Origin: G965115915 sp965115915
GTDB taxonomy: Bacteria > Pseudomonadota > Gammaproteobacteria > Eutrophobiales > Eutrophobiaceae
Length of the DNA: 64,000 bases
Assembly: GCA_965115915.1 (NCBI GenBank)
Contig: OZ220483.1
Location: 1,612,001-1,676,000 of the forward strand
Reading direction: 5' to 3'
Notes under the pieces: generated by a model
Told to the model about the DNA's origin: nothing
Databases searched by the model: none
What the model saw: the letters and a program-made list of their open reading frames with translations, nothing else
Position numbers and translations under genes: made by a program
Shown: positions 17,772 through 26,496 of the stretch, piece by piece
Layout of the letters: every line of letters begins with the position of its first letter
Position numbering within the stretch: position 1 is the stretch's first letter

Positions 17772-18736
17772 AGCATTCATCAGTACAGTCTGATACCACA
17801 GGAAAACTACGGCATTTCCTCAGCACAGAATATCTGGACAGGGAACAAATTTTTTCCATCCTGGATTATGCAGAAGCCTTTGCCGGAGTCGGCAAGCGAC
17901 CAGTAAAAAAAGTGCCACTGCTGCGTGGCACCACGGTGTTGAATCTCTTCTTTGAAGCCAGTACACGCACCCGCACCACTTTCGAACTTGCCGCCAAACG
18001 GCTATCTGCCGATGTGCTGAATATCAGCATCGATTCTTCGGCAACGCGGAAAAAGGAGACCTTGTCCGACACACTGCGTACACTGGAGGCGATGTATTGC
18101 GATATGTTTATTGTCCGTCATCCGAATAGTGGCACAGCGAATTTCATCGCCAGGAATGTCACCCCGAATGTGCATGTGATCAATGCCGGTGATGGTTGCC
18201 ACGCACATCCTACCCAGGCACTGCTCGATATGTTCACGATCCGCCGCCACAAACCCGATTTTCACAATCTCAAGGTGGCCATCGTTGGCGATATTCTGCA
18301 CTCGCGCGTTGCACGATCCCAGATCCATGCGTTGAGCATCCTTGGTGTCCCCGACATTCGAGTGATTGCCCCGGATACCCTTTTACCCAGACAGGTAGAA
18401 ACTCTGGGTGTGAGTGTGTACCGCGATCTTGATGCAGGCCTGTCTGGCGTCGATGTCATTATTGCCTTGCGTTTGCAGCAGGAGCGAATGCAGGGACAGT
18501 TTCTACCGAGCGAGGAGGAATATTTTCAGCGTTATGGCCTGACCAGCATGCGCCTGGGAAATGCCGCTAAAGATGTTGTCGTCATGCATCCCGGCCCGCT
18601 CAATCGCGGTATCGAGATCGAATCCTCGGTCGCTGACAGCCAACACTCGGTGATCCTGCAACAAGTCAGTCACGGCATTGCAATACGCATGGCTATCATG
18701 GCACTGGTAACGGGACATCCGCGCCATGAGGCCTAG
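17768..18736 (+). CDS. pyrB: Aspartate carbamoyltransferase catalytic subunit
   Basis: PyrB makes carbamoyl-aspartate from carbamoyl phosphate and aspartate. The 322-residue chain has the carbamoyl-phosphate loop FFEASTRTRTTFELAAKRL, the HPTQALLDMFTI helix, AIVGDILHSRVARS and the C-terminal HPGPLNRGIEIESSV. The N-terminal extension before STEYLDREQIF is typical of class A ATCases of Pseudomonas, which form dodecamers with an inactive dihydroorotase; that partner is the next gene. Confidence 0.96.
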   Translation: MKHSSVQSDTTGKLRHFLSTEYLDREQIFSILDYAEAFAGVGKRPVKKVPLLRGTTVLNLFFEASTRTRTTFELAAKRLSADVLNISIDSSATRKKETLSDTLRTLEAMYCDMFIVRHPNSGTANFIARNVTPNVHVINAGDGCHAHPTQALLDMFTIRRHKPDFHNLKVAIVGDILHSRVARSQIHALSILGVPDIRVIAPDTLLPRQVETLGVSVYRDLDAGLSGVDVIIALRLQQERMQGQFLPSEEEYFQRYGLTSMRLGNAAKDVVVMHPGPLNRGIEIESSVADSQHSVILQQVSHGIAIRMAIMALVTGHPRHEA

Positions 18737-18766
18737 GCTTTTCCGTCGTCTCCGGACACAGCGACG

Positions 18767-20074
18767 ATGACACATATGCACATACTGATTAAAAACGGGC
18801 GTATTATCGACCCGCTACAAAAAATTGACCGCAAGGCCAATCTGTATGTTGGTGAAGGACGTATCCTCTCCGTGTCACGGAAACCATCCGGATTTTCTCC
18901 GGATCATGAGATCGACGCCCATGGCTGCATCGTGTTGCCTGGCTTGGTGGACCTTTCAGCGAGCTTGTCCGACGGGAAAGACATTGAATGTGGTAACACG
19001 ACCCGTGAACTGGCAGCCAGTGCACGAGGGGGCGTGACCAGCCTTTGTTGCCCCCCGGACAGTGTCCGGGGAATGGACAAGGCGACCGTGATCGGATCCA
19101 TGTTGTCTCACTGCCGCCATGCCGACAATGCGACGGTGTACTGTCTCGGGGGAATGACACAAGGGTTGCAGGGACACCAGTTGAGCGAGATGCAGGCACT
19201 GAAAAACGCTGGATGCATCGCGGTCAGCAACGCCAATGCCCCGATAGATGAGGGAATCGTGTTACGACGCTGCCTGGAATATGCGCGCAGTTGCGATCTG
19301 CCAGTCTTTTTCTTTGCCGAGGACAGCAGCCTGCGTAACGCCGGGGTCATCCATGAGGGAGAGATCAGTACCCGATTGGGGCTACCTGCCATCCCCGAAA
19401 CAGCGGAGACAGTCGCCATCGCACGTGTCCTGCTGCTGGCAGAACAGACTGGCATTCGATTGCATCTCTGCCGCCTGTCCAGTTCCCGGGCAATGGAAAT
19501 GGTGGGTGCAGCACAGCGCAGTGGATTGCCAGTAAGCGCCGATGTGGACATCTGTCATCTGCTGTTGACGGACAGAGATGTCGGTTATTTCAACAGTATG
19601 TGCCACCTGCGTCCGCCACTGCGTACCCGGACGGACCGCGCCGCACTACTACGCGGCCTCTCGGAGGGTGTGATTGCCGCAGTGTGCTCGGATCACCGGC
19701 CTCTGGATGAAGATGCCAAGACCCGTCCCTTCGCACTGACTGAACCGGGGGCCTCCACGGTGGAACTGCTACTCCCACTGATGCTGCGACTTGTGGAAGA
19801 AGAACAGGATCTGACGCTTGATGTGGCGGTCGCCGCGCTAACGCATCGCCCCGCTGCAATTATCGGTACCGATGCAGGCAGTCTGACTGTGGGGGGCAAC
19901 GCGGATATCTGTGTGGTAGACCCTGAAGCAGCCTGGACCGTAGATCGAAATTCACTGCTGAGCTTCGGGAAGAACTGTCCTTTCAACGGTTGGATGCTGC
20001 CCGCCTGTGTCAAGTACACACTGCACAAGGGACGAATTGTGTACTCCAGGGAGAACGATGACGCAGCACCGTAA
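18767..20074 (+). CDS. pyrC': PyrC' (PyrX), catalytically inactive dihydroorotase-like subunit of ATCase
   Basis: A 435-residue amidohydrolase-fold protein related to dihydroorotase. Where active enzymes have the metal-binding His-x-His (GxxDxHxH), this one reads LPGLVDLSASLSDG, with no histidine, and the carbamylated lysine region is also altered; the later SDHRPLDEDAKTRPF segment is kept. This is the pattern of the pyrC' genes of Pseudomonas, whose product is a structural partner of PyrB rather than an enzyme. A separate functional pyrC would be needed elsewhere. The next gene starts inside its 3' end. Confidence 0.9.
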   Translation: MTHMHILIKNGRIIDPLQKIDRKANLYVGEGRILSVSRKPSGFSPDHEIDAHGCIVLPGLVDLSASLSDGKDIECGNTTRELAASARGGVTSLCCPPDSVRGMDKATVIGSMLSHCRHADNATVYCLGGMTQGLQGHQLSEMQALKNAGCIAVSNANAPIDEGIVLRRCLEYARSCDLPVFFFAEDSSLRNAGVIHEGEISTRLGLPAIPETAETVAIARVLLLAEQTGIRLHLCRLSSSRAMEMVGAAQRSGLPVSADVDICHLLLTDRDVGYFNSMCHLRPPLRTRTDRAALLRGLSEGVIAAVCSDHRPLDEDAKTRPFALTEPGASTVELLLPLMLRLVEEEQDLTLDVAVAALTHRPAAIIGTDAGSLTVGGNADICVVDPEAAWTVDRNSLLSFGKNCPFNGWMLPACVKYTLHKGRIVYSRENDDAAP

Positions 20075-20936
20075 TACACTGTTGGTGGAAACAGCACAGG
20101 TGCTGGAACAGATTCAACTGGCAGACGCCCAGTATCAGTTGCGATTGCGTTGCCCTGACATCGCAGACATGGCACGACCAGGGCATTTCCTGCATATCCA
20201 GTGCGATCCCGTACTACCGATGCGTCGCCCGATGTCCATTATGCGAACCCATCCGAGTCAGGGCAGTCTGGACATGCTCTACCGGGTACAAGGCCAAGGC
20301 ACACAGTTCCTCAGTCGCAAAAAGCCGGGAGACACAGCGGAACTGATCGGACCGATCGGCAAACCGTTCAAACTGTCCGGGTACCGTGACCGTCCACTGC
20401 TAATCGGCGGAGGGCTGGGCATCCCTCCCATCTTTTTTCTCAGCGAACACATACACAAACGCCATCCAGACCTGCGATTGCTGGTGTTGCTGGGCTCCGA
20501 GAGCCGCTTCCCATTCAACCCCCGCCCATCGTGTGTCCTGCTACCAGGCATGCCTGCCGAGGCAACTGCCGCCATGCCTGTTCTGGATGACTGGGGAGTT
20601 CCCTCACGGCTTTGCTCATGGCGGGATTTTGCTGGCTGTTACCAGGCCCATGTCACTGATCTGGCAAGGCTGTGGCTACAGCAGTGCGATCCGGCACAGC
20701 GCGCCCAGACCGAGATCTTCGCCTGCGGTCCGGAACCGATGCTGCGTGCCACCGCAGGCCTGGCCGCAGAGTTTGGATTGCCCTGTCAGATTTCGGTAGA
20801 GGAATATATGGCCTGTGCCGTGGGCGGCTGCGCAGGCTGCGTGATCCCGGTACATACCAACGCAGGGATTTCGATGCAACGGGTCTGCATCGAGGGACCG
20901 GTATTTGAAGCCGCCAGTATCTACCCTGCCACCTAA
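20058..20936 (+). CDS. PyrK-like FAD/[2Fe-2S] electron-transfer protein
   Basis: The 292-residue product has a flavin-binding barrel with RRPMSIM, an NAD-binding half with LIGGGLGIPPIFFLSEH and IFACGPEPML, and at the C-terminus the iron-sulfur cysteine set CAVGGCAGC...CIEGPVF, spaced C-x4-C-x2-C-x15-C. This is the layout of PyrK, the electron-transfer subunit of class 1B dihydroorotate dehydrogenase. It overlaps the pyrC' stop by 17 bases (ATG 20058 after GGGAG), so it belongs to the pyr operon. No pyrD 1B is nearby, so its partner is unknown. Confidence 0.85.
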   Translation: MTQHRNTLLVETAQVLEQIQLADAQYQLRLRCPDIADMARPGHFLHIQCDPVLPMRRPMSIMRTHPSQGSLDMLYRVQGQGTQFLSRKKPGDTAELIGPIGKPFKLSGYRDRPLLIGGGLGIPPIFFLSEHIHKRHPDLRLLVLLGSESRFPFNPRPSCVLLPGMPAEATAAMPVLDDWGVPSRLCSWRDFAGCYQAHVTDLARLWLQQCDPAQRAQTEIFACGPEPMLRATAGLAAEFGLPCQISVEEYMACAVGGCAGCVIPVHTNAGISMQRVCIEGPVFEAASIYPAT

Positions 20937-20977
20937 GCCCGACATCACACGCCCAGGCAGATTACGCGCAGATACGG

Positions 20978-22072
20978 TCAGGCATCGCGTTTCCACGTAA
21001 ATGTGGAAGTGGTCGCATAGTTCCATACCGCGCCAGAGAGCGCCCCGATGCAATTTGCCAACCACCACGGGACATTCGTGTACTGATGAAACATCAACAC
21101 AACAGAGAAATTGATCATCGCACCAAACAAACAGGCAAGATAAAAGCTCCATAGACCACGAAAGAAGTTCCAGCCACGAAGCATCCTCGTACGAAAGGTG
21201 AACAGGTTGTTCAACGTGTAGTTGTTTGTCATTGCAATGAAAATGGAGGCTACCAGCGAGACGGCATAGTCCATCTGCAAAACTCTGTACAGCAATGCCA
21301 CGCACAATAGCTGTACCACCATCCCGGACATTCCCACGGTAATGAAGAGCATGAAATTAACCGGGAGATAGCGGCCCAGCGACTTGGCGATCAGTAAGGT
21401 AAAGAACTCCCAGATCACAGTGCTGCCGAGCTTGCTTTGGCCATATTTCCGTTGCCGCATGACATAAGGCACTTCCATGCATCTGGCAGGTTTTGATGGC
21501 GACACCAGTATATCGAGCAGTATCTTGAAACCGCGACCATGCAACTGATGCACCACACCCTCAAGATATTCGCTACGAACGATGAAAAAACCACTCATCG
21601 GATCAGTAATATGAGAGGGAAACAAAAAACGTGCAATACCGGTTGCAATCCGACTGATACGAGCGCGTGCCGCCGAAAGCGTCCCAATGCTTCCCTGCTC
21701 CAGATAGCGGCTGCCAATAACGATATCAAGTCCCTGCTGGCGCAGGGTATGATACATCATCGGAAGTACACTGACATCGTGCTGAAGATCGGCATCCAGC
21801 ACCGCAAAACAGGGCGAGTTACTGGCCAAAAACCCTTCTATACATGCCGAGGCGAGTCCCCGACGTTTCAGCCGCTGCAGACAACGGATACGGGGGTCAC
21901 GCCTACCCTGTTCACGTACCCGCCGGGCAGTCCCATCCGGCGAATCATCATCAACGACTATCAGTTCCCAATCGATCCCACCAAGACATCTGCGTATCTC
22001 ATCAATCAGCGGTTCAATACTTTCCGCTTCGTTGTAGGCGGGGACTACAACCGTCAGCTCGGTACTCACCAA
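20978..22072 (-). CDS. Polyprenol-phosphate glycosyltransferase (GT2) fused to a GtrA-like membrane domain
   Basis: The first part (about residues 1-235) is a family 2 glycosyltransferase of the dolichol-phosphate mannose synthase type: VVVPAYNEAESI, ELIVVDDDSPDGTA, VLDADLQHD (DxD) and the MSGFFIVRSEY segment. The second part (about 240-364) has four transmembrane helices of the GtrA/DPMS family. Such proteins load a sugar onto undecaprenyl phosphate and may flip it. The start codon is two bases after the stop of the PilT-type gene upstream, so it is translationally coupled to the pilus ATPases; pilin or cell-surface glycosylation is one possible role (inference). Confidence 0.88.
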   Translation of the reverse strand: MVSTELTVVVPAYNEAESIEPLIDEIRRCLGGIDWELIVVDDDSPDGTARRVREQGRRDPRIRCLQRLKRRGLASACIEGFLASNSPCFAVLDADLQHDVSVLPMMYHTLRQQGLDIVIGSRYLEQGSIGTLSAARARISRIATGIARFLFPSHITDPMSGFFIVRSEYLEGVVHQLHGRGFKILLDILVSPSKPARCMEVPYVMRQRKYGQSKLGSTVIWEFFTLLIAKSLGRYLPVNFMLFITVGMSGMVVQLLCVALLYRVLQMDYAVSLVASIFIAMTNNYTLNNLFTFRTRMLRGWNFFRGLWSFYLACLFGAMINFSVVLMFHQYTNVPWWLANCIGALSGAVWNYATTSTFTWKRDA

Positions 22073-22074
22073 AC

Positions 22075-23133
22075 CTAGCCAAAATTTATCCTGTTTTCCA
22101 GGTTGGCCTTCGAATCCGCATTGGACAAGGCCTCCTCCAGACTGATGTCACCACTGATATACAAATCGTAGAGCGCCTGATCGAAAGTCTGCATCCCGGC
22201 CTGGCCACTCTCTTCCATCGCCTGTTTGATGGAAGCAATCTCCCCCTTCAGGATCAGCTCGGCGATATACGGCGTACACAACATGATCTCCATTGCCGCA
22301 CGCCGTCTCCCATCCACCCCCCGAACCAACCGCTGTGAAATGATGGCACGCAAATTCATCGACAGATCCATGTAAAGCTGCCTGTGCAACGCCTGCGGAA
22401 ACATGTTTATTATCCGCTCCATGGTCTGATTGGCATTATTGGCATGCAACGTGGACAACGCCAGGTGCCCGGTATTGCTCAATTCCATGGCAGCCTCCAT
22501 GGTATCGCGGGTACGAACCTCCCCGATCAAAATCACATCCGGGGCCTCACGCAGAGACGACTTGAGCGCCGCGCTGTATGACAAGGTATCCACCCCTATT
22601 TCACGCTGATTGACCAACGATTTGATGTTCGGATGACTAAACTCTATCGGGTCTTCAATCGTCAGTATATGCCCGGTCTGGGTCTGATTTCTGTGATTGA
22701 GCATTGCCGCCAGCGTGGTCGACTTGCCGGACCCGGTAGCACCCACCATCAGCACCAGGCCGCGCTTGACTGTGATGATATCTTTCAACACGGTCGGCAA
22801 CATGAGTTCTTCCACCGTAGGAATTTTGGATGGAATTCTGCGTATTACCATCGTGGCATTGCCACGCTGGCGAAATGCGTTTACCCGGAAACGGGTCGAT
22901 TCACCCGGGAGAACGGTGGCAAAATCGCACTCCATACTCTCCACATACTGCTGCTTCTTTCTCTTGTCCATGATCGAGAAGGCAGCCGCCTCGATCATCT
23001 CGGAGGAAAGTACCGTTTTACCAACAGAGTTGATAACACCCTCAATCTTGATCTTTACGGTAGCACCTGCGGAAAGAAACAGATCAGAGGCTTCCTTCTC
23101 CGCAACCAATTTGAGATAGGGCGTCAAATCCAC
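22075..23133 (-). CDS. Third PilT/PilU-family type IV pilus ATPase
   Basis: A 352-residue GspE/PilT-family ATPase with Walker A GATGSGKSTTLAAM, the Asp box ILTIEDPIEF, Walker B APDVILIGEVRTRDTM and the His box GHLALSTLHANNANQTMERI. It is closest in organisation to PilU-like retraction ATPases but is a separate paralogue from the PilU gene just upstream (30-base gap). The C-terminus ends soon after the AGMQTFDQALYDLY motif, without the PilU tail. Role inferred: accessory retraction or regulatory ATPase. Confidence 0.88.
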   Translation of the reverse strand: MDLTPYLKLVAEKEASDLFLSAGATVKIKIEGVINSVGKTVLSSEMIEAAAFSIMDKRKKQQYVESMECDFATVLPGESTRFRVNAFRQRGNATMVIRRIPSKIPTVEELMLPTVLKDIITVKRGLVLMVGATGSGKSTTLAAMLNHRNQTQTGHILTIEDPIEFSHPNIKSLVNQREIGVDTLSYSAALKSSLREAPDVILIGEVRTRDTMEAAMELSNTGHLALSTLHANNANQTMERIINMFPQALHRQLYMDLSMNLRAIISQRLVRGVDGRRRAAMEIMLCTPYIAELILKGEIASIKQAMEESGQAGMQTFDQALYDLYISGDISLEEALSNADSKANLENRINFG

Positions 23134-23163
23134 GCGAGTGCTCCCATCTTCATCTCTGAAAAA

Positions 23164-24327
23164 CTACCTTCTGAATTTGTCCATCTCCTCTTCTTTTATA
23201 GAAAGATAATCCAGCCCCTCGGTAATATCCTTGTCCTTGGACTCTTTACCATGCAGTTTTATCTTCAGACGCAACTCATTCATCGAATCCGCATTGCGCA
23301 TCGCATCTTCATAGTTGACTCTGCCTTCCTCAAACAGATCAAACAAGGCCTGATCGAAGGTTTTCATGCCCAACTCATTGGATTTGGCCATTATGCTCTT
23401 GATCTCATGTACCTCCCCTTTCAGTATCAGATCCGAGATCAGCGGGGAATTCAACAGGATCTCGACAGCGGCAACCCGGCCTTTTCCATCCGGGGTCTTC
23501 AGTAGTCGCTGCGATACCACGGCCTTCAGGTTCAAGGACATATCCATCAGCAACTGCTGCCTTTTCTCTTCCGGGAAAAAGTTGATAATGCGGTCAAGCG
23601 CCTGATTCGCACTATTGGCATGCAACGTTGCCAATGCCAAATGTCCAGTCTCGGCAAACGCTACACCAAACTCCATGGTCTCTCGATCCCGTATCTCCCC
23701 GAGCAATATCACATCGGGGGCCTGCCGAAGCGTATTTTTCAACGCAACATCCCAACCTTCCGTGTCTATACCGATCTCTCGTTGCATCAGAATGCAGTTT
23801 TTATGCGGATGCACGTATTCAATCGGGTCTTCAAGCGTTATGATATGGCCGTAACTGTTCTGGTTACGGTAATCGATCATCGCCGCCAACGTGGTGGACT
23901 TCCCGGAACCGGTCCCACCCACCATGATAACCAGACCATTCTTGGTCATTACCACATCCTTGAGCACCTCAGGCAACCCCAGCTTGTCCAAATTGGGCAC
24001 CTCGGTTTCGATCGTCCGCAATACCGCGCCACAGCAACCCTGCTGTACATAAGCGTTGGCGCGAAATCTCCCTATGCCTTTGGGAGAAATTGCAAAATTG
24101 CATTCCTTAGTGGCCTCGTACTCCTTCAACTGCTGGTCATTCATCATACCGTAAACCAGCGCTTTGGTATCATCGGCACCCAATACCTTTTTCGACACCG
24201 GGGTAATCTGGCCGTGGACCTTGATTGCCGGGGGAAACCCCACTGTCAGAAACAGATCGGAACCCTTCTTCTCTATCATCAGCTTGAGCAGATCCCGAAC
24301 CAGTTTTATCGCAAGATCTCTTTCCAT
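23164..24327 (-). CDS. pilU: PilU, type IV pilus retraction ATPase paralogue
   Basis: The 387-residue protein contains MIEKKGSDLFLTVGFPPAIKV near the N-terminus, Walker A GGTGSGKSTTLAAMIDYRN, the Asp box IITLEDPIEY, Walker B APDVILLGEIRDRETM and the His box TGHLALATLHANSANQALDRIINFF. ECNFAISPKGIGRFRANAY and ELGMKTFDQALFDLF are particularly PilU-like, as is the charged C-terminal tail. PilU assists PilT in pilus retraction. It follows pilT by 78 bases on the same strand. Confidence 0.92.
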   Translation of the reverse strand: MERDLAIKLVRDLLKLMIEKKGSDLFLTVGFPPAIKVHGQITPVSKKVLGADDTKALVYGMMNDQQLKEYEATKECNFAISPKGIGRFRANAYVQQGCCGAVLRTIETEVPNLDKLGLPEVLKDVVMTKNGLVIMVGGTGSGKSTTLAAMIDYRNQNSYGHIITLEDPIEYVHPHKNCILMQREIGIDTEGWDVALKNTLRQAPDVILLGEIRDRETMEFGVAFAETGHLALATLHANSANQALDRIINFFPEEKRQQLLMDMSLNLKAVVSQRLLKTPDGKGRVAAVEILLNSPLISDLILKGEVHEIKSIMAKSNELGMKTFDQALFDLFEEGRVNYEDAMRNADSMNELRLKIKLHGKESKDKDITEGLDYLSIKEEEMDKFRR

Positions 24328-24405
24328 ACGCCGCTATCCAGTTGTGTCAGCTAATTCTAAAACACCCATTATCCGTCTCCGGACCATGGATTCTACACTT
24401 TCTCA

Positions 24406-25458
24406 TCATCTTCTTGAAATCTTCTTGAAATCTTCCTTGTTGGCCGCCTTGCTTCGCGCTTCCTCCATATCCACCAGATTCTCCTGCACCAGACGTTTCA
24501 AATTCTGGTCCAGGGTCTGCATGCCGAACTGTTGCCCGGTCTGAATAGCAGAGTACATCTGGGCAACCTTGTTTTCCCGGATCAGATTGCGTATTGCCGG
24601 GTTGCCAATCATAATCTCATGCGCGGCAACCCGGCCGCCTCCGCGCTTTTTCAACAAGGTCTGTGAAATCACCGCACGTAACGATTCCGACAACATGGAC
24701 CGAACCATCTCCTTTTCCTCCGCCGGGAACACGTCCACGATGCGATCTATGGTTTTGGCAGCGGAACTGGTGTGCAGAGTTCCAAACACCAAGTGTCCGG
24801 TCTCGGCAGCAGACAGGGCCAGGCGTATGGTCTCCAGGTCACGCATCTCGCCGACCAGAATCACATCCGGGTCTTCGCGCAACGCGGAACGCAGGGCCTC
24901 GTTGAAACCGAGGGTGTCACGATGCACCTCACGCTGGTTGACCAGACAACGCTTGCTCTCGTGCACAAATTCTATCGGGTCTTCCACCGTCAGTATATGT
25001 CCGTATTCGGTCTCGTTTTTATGGTGGACCATCCCCGCCAGGGTAGTGGATTTCCCGGATCCGGTAGGCCCGGTGACCAGCACCACGCCCCGAGGATAGT
25101 CCGAAATTTCGGTGAATATCCGGGGAGCGTTGAGTTCCTCCAGGGTCAGGATCTTGGAGGGGATGGTACGAAAGACAGCTCCTGCACCACGATTGTGATT
25201 GAAGGCATTGACACGAAACCTCGCAAGATTGGGGATTTCGAAAGAGAAATCACACTCGAGGAATTCCTCATAATCCTTGCGCTGCTTGTCGTTCATGATA
25301 TCGTAGACCAGATCATGCACTTCAGGATGATCCATCGCTGGAACATTGATCCGTCTCACATCGCCATCCACACGGATCATTGGCGGGAGCCCGGCCGACA
25401 AGTGCAGGTCGGAACAACCGTTCTTTACGCCAAAAGCAAGTAATTCACCTATGTCCAT
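24406..25458 (-). CDS. pilT: PilT, type IV pilus retraction ATPase
   Basis: PilT hydrolyses ATP at the inner-membrane base of the pilus to depolymerise pilin during twitching. The protein (350 residues) begins MDIGELLAFGVKNGCSDLHLSAGLPPMIRVDG and has Walker A GPTGSGKSTTLAGM, Asp box ILTVEDPIEF, Walker B DPDVILVGEMRDLETI, the His box TGHLVFGTLHTSSAAKTIDRI and the AIRNLIRE motif important for retraction. The ATG at 25458 follows GGGAGAGAG. The last residues and stop codon lie in an 11-bp tandem duplication. It is divergent from yggS, the usual neighbour. Confidence 0.95.
   Translation of the reverse strand: MDIGELLAFGVKNGCSDLHLSAGLPPMIRVDGDVRRINVPAMDHPEVHDLVYDIMNDKQRKDYEEFLECDFSFEIPNLARFRVNAFNHNRGAGAVFRTIPSKILTLEELNAPRIFTEISDYPRGVVLVTGPTGSGKSTTLAGMVHHKNETEYGHILTVEDPIEFVHESKRCLVNQREVHRDTLGFNEALRSALREDPDVILVGEMRDLETIRLALSAAETGHLVFGTLHTSSAAKTIDRIVDVFPAEEKEMVRSMLSESLRAVISQTLLKKRGGGRVAAHEIMIGNPAIRNLIRENKVAQMYSAIQTGQQFGMQTLDQNLKRLVQENLVDMEEARSKAANKEDFKKISRR
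24408..24429. repeat. Tandem 11-bp duplication at the 3' end of pilT
   Basis: ATCTTCTTGAA occurs twice in contact (24408-24418 and 24419-24429), with a partial third copy after it. Since 11 is not a multiple of three, the duplication changes the frame and creates the present stop codon of pilT. Confidence 0.85.
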
Positions 25459-25541
25459 TACTTCTCTCTCCCAAAGTTGCTCAGGTATTCGGTCCGGATC
25501 TCGGTCAGCAGGCAAGCCCGCATAACGGCTTCAGATTTTCC

Positions 25542-25558
25542 ATGCCACCAGTTTGCCA
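25542..25558 (-). promoter_or_regulatory. Candidate sigma-54 (-24/-12) promoter of pilT
   Basis: On the minus strand TGGCAAACTGGTGGCAT has the GG-N10-GC spacing and one mismatch in the -12 half against TGGCAC-N5-TTGCA. It lies about 85 bases upstream of the pilT start. Pilus genes in relatives can depend on RpoN, but pilT itself often does not, so this is tentative. Confidence 0.3.
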
Positions 25559-25559
25559 C

Positions 25560-25590
25560 AACGTCACATGGACACTTATGATGTTACGTT
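25560..25590. repeat. Imperfect inverted repeat between pilT and yggS
   Basis: AACGTCACAT (25560-25569) and ATGTTACGTT (25581-25590) are inverted copies with nine of ten positions pairing and an 11-base spacer. The site directly adjoins the sigma-54-like element on its upstream side and could be a regulator site for pilT, yggS or both. Confidence 0.4.
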
Positions 25591-25706
25591 AAATACGACA
25601 TGAATTCCATCCCTTTCGGATTGCAGACGAGCTGTCACCTGAACTGGACACAAGACCCGGGCTGCGCAACGGACAGGAGACACACCAAAAACAGCGGAGG
25701 TCAGCA

Positions 25707-26444
25707 TTGCTTAGCGCCCTGCAGAAACGAACCCGTCAAGCCATACGCGATGCCGAGTTACGATTTGGTCGCCAACCGGGGAGCGTAGGTCTGCTCGCGG
25801 TCAGCAAGACCCGCAGCGCGACGGAGTTGCGCCATGCCATGCAAGGCGGACAATGTGACTTTGGCGAGAATTATCTGCAGGAAGCACTGGGGAAGATCGC
25901 CGAACTGCAACGACCCTCGATACCCGCCGCTGAATCCGCCACATCCACCGGCACACAGTGTCGGCCAATATGGCATTTCATTGGTGCGATACAGTCCAAC
26001 AAGACCCGGCAGATTGCCCGTCATTTTGATTGGGTACACACTGTGGACCGCGAAAAGATCGCCGAGCGCCTGAGTGCCGCCCGTCCACCCGGGGCGCCGG
26101 AGTTGAATGTCTGCATACAATTCAATCCCAGCGCCAAACATACGGATCGGCCCGGGGTCGGACCAAAGCGGCTACCGGAATTACTCCGGCACATGGATGG
26201 ATTACCCGGTCTGCGACTGCGTGGCCTGATGGTTTTCCCCCCACCGGAGGAGAGTTTCGCCGCACAGTGTCGGGTTTTCTCACAGGCCCGGCAACTCTTC
26301 GAGGAACTCGCAACGGCACCCAAAACCTCTGCAGGGGCCTGGGACACCCTATCGATGGGCACCAGCCATGACCTGCTGGCCGCGATCGCCTGTGGTTCGA
26401 CCCTGGTGCGCGTGGGAACCGGGTTTTTCGGCACACGCGGATAA
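25707..26444 (+). CDS. yggS: YggS family pyridoxal-5'-phosphate homeostasis protein
   Basis: The 245-residue PLP-binding protein (alanine-racemase-like barrel) has LLAVSKTRSATELRHAM with the PLP lysine, DFGENYLQEALGKI, WHFIGAIQSNKTRQI, and LSMGTSHDLLAAIACGSTLVRVGTGFFG. It controls PLP availability and has no known enzymatic reaction. The TTG start at 25707 is supported by GGAGG six bases upstream. proC follows 52 bases later, the widespread yggS-proC pair. Confidence 0.94.
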   Translation: MLSALQKRTRQAIRDAELRFGRQPGSVGLLAVSKTRSATELRHAMQGGQCDFGENYLQEALGKIAELQRPSIPAAESATSTGTQCRPIWHFIGAIQSNKTRQIARHFDWVHTVDREKIAERLSAARPPGAPELNVCIQFNPSAKHTDRPGVGPKRLPELLRHMDGLPGLRLRGLMVFPPPEESFAAQCRVFSQARQLFEELATAPKTSAGAWDTLSMGTSHDLLAAIACGSTLVRVGTGFFGTRG

Positions 26445-26496
26445 GATCCAAACCCACACTGGGGAAATTCCGCCCCGGCTATGCTACTGTGGATAC

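Noticed and set aside
17740..17780. PyrR-dependent attenuator before pyrB
   Set aside because: pyrR and pyrB overlap by four bases, so there is no room for a leader.
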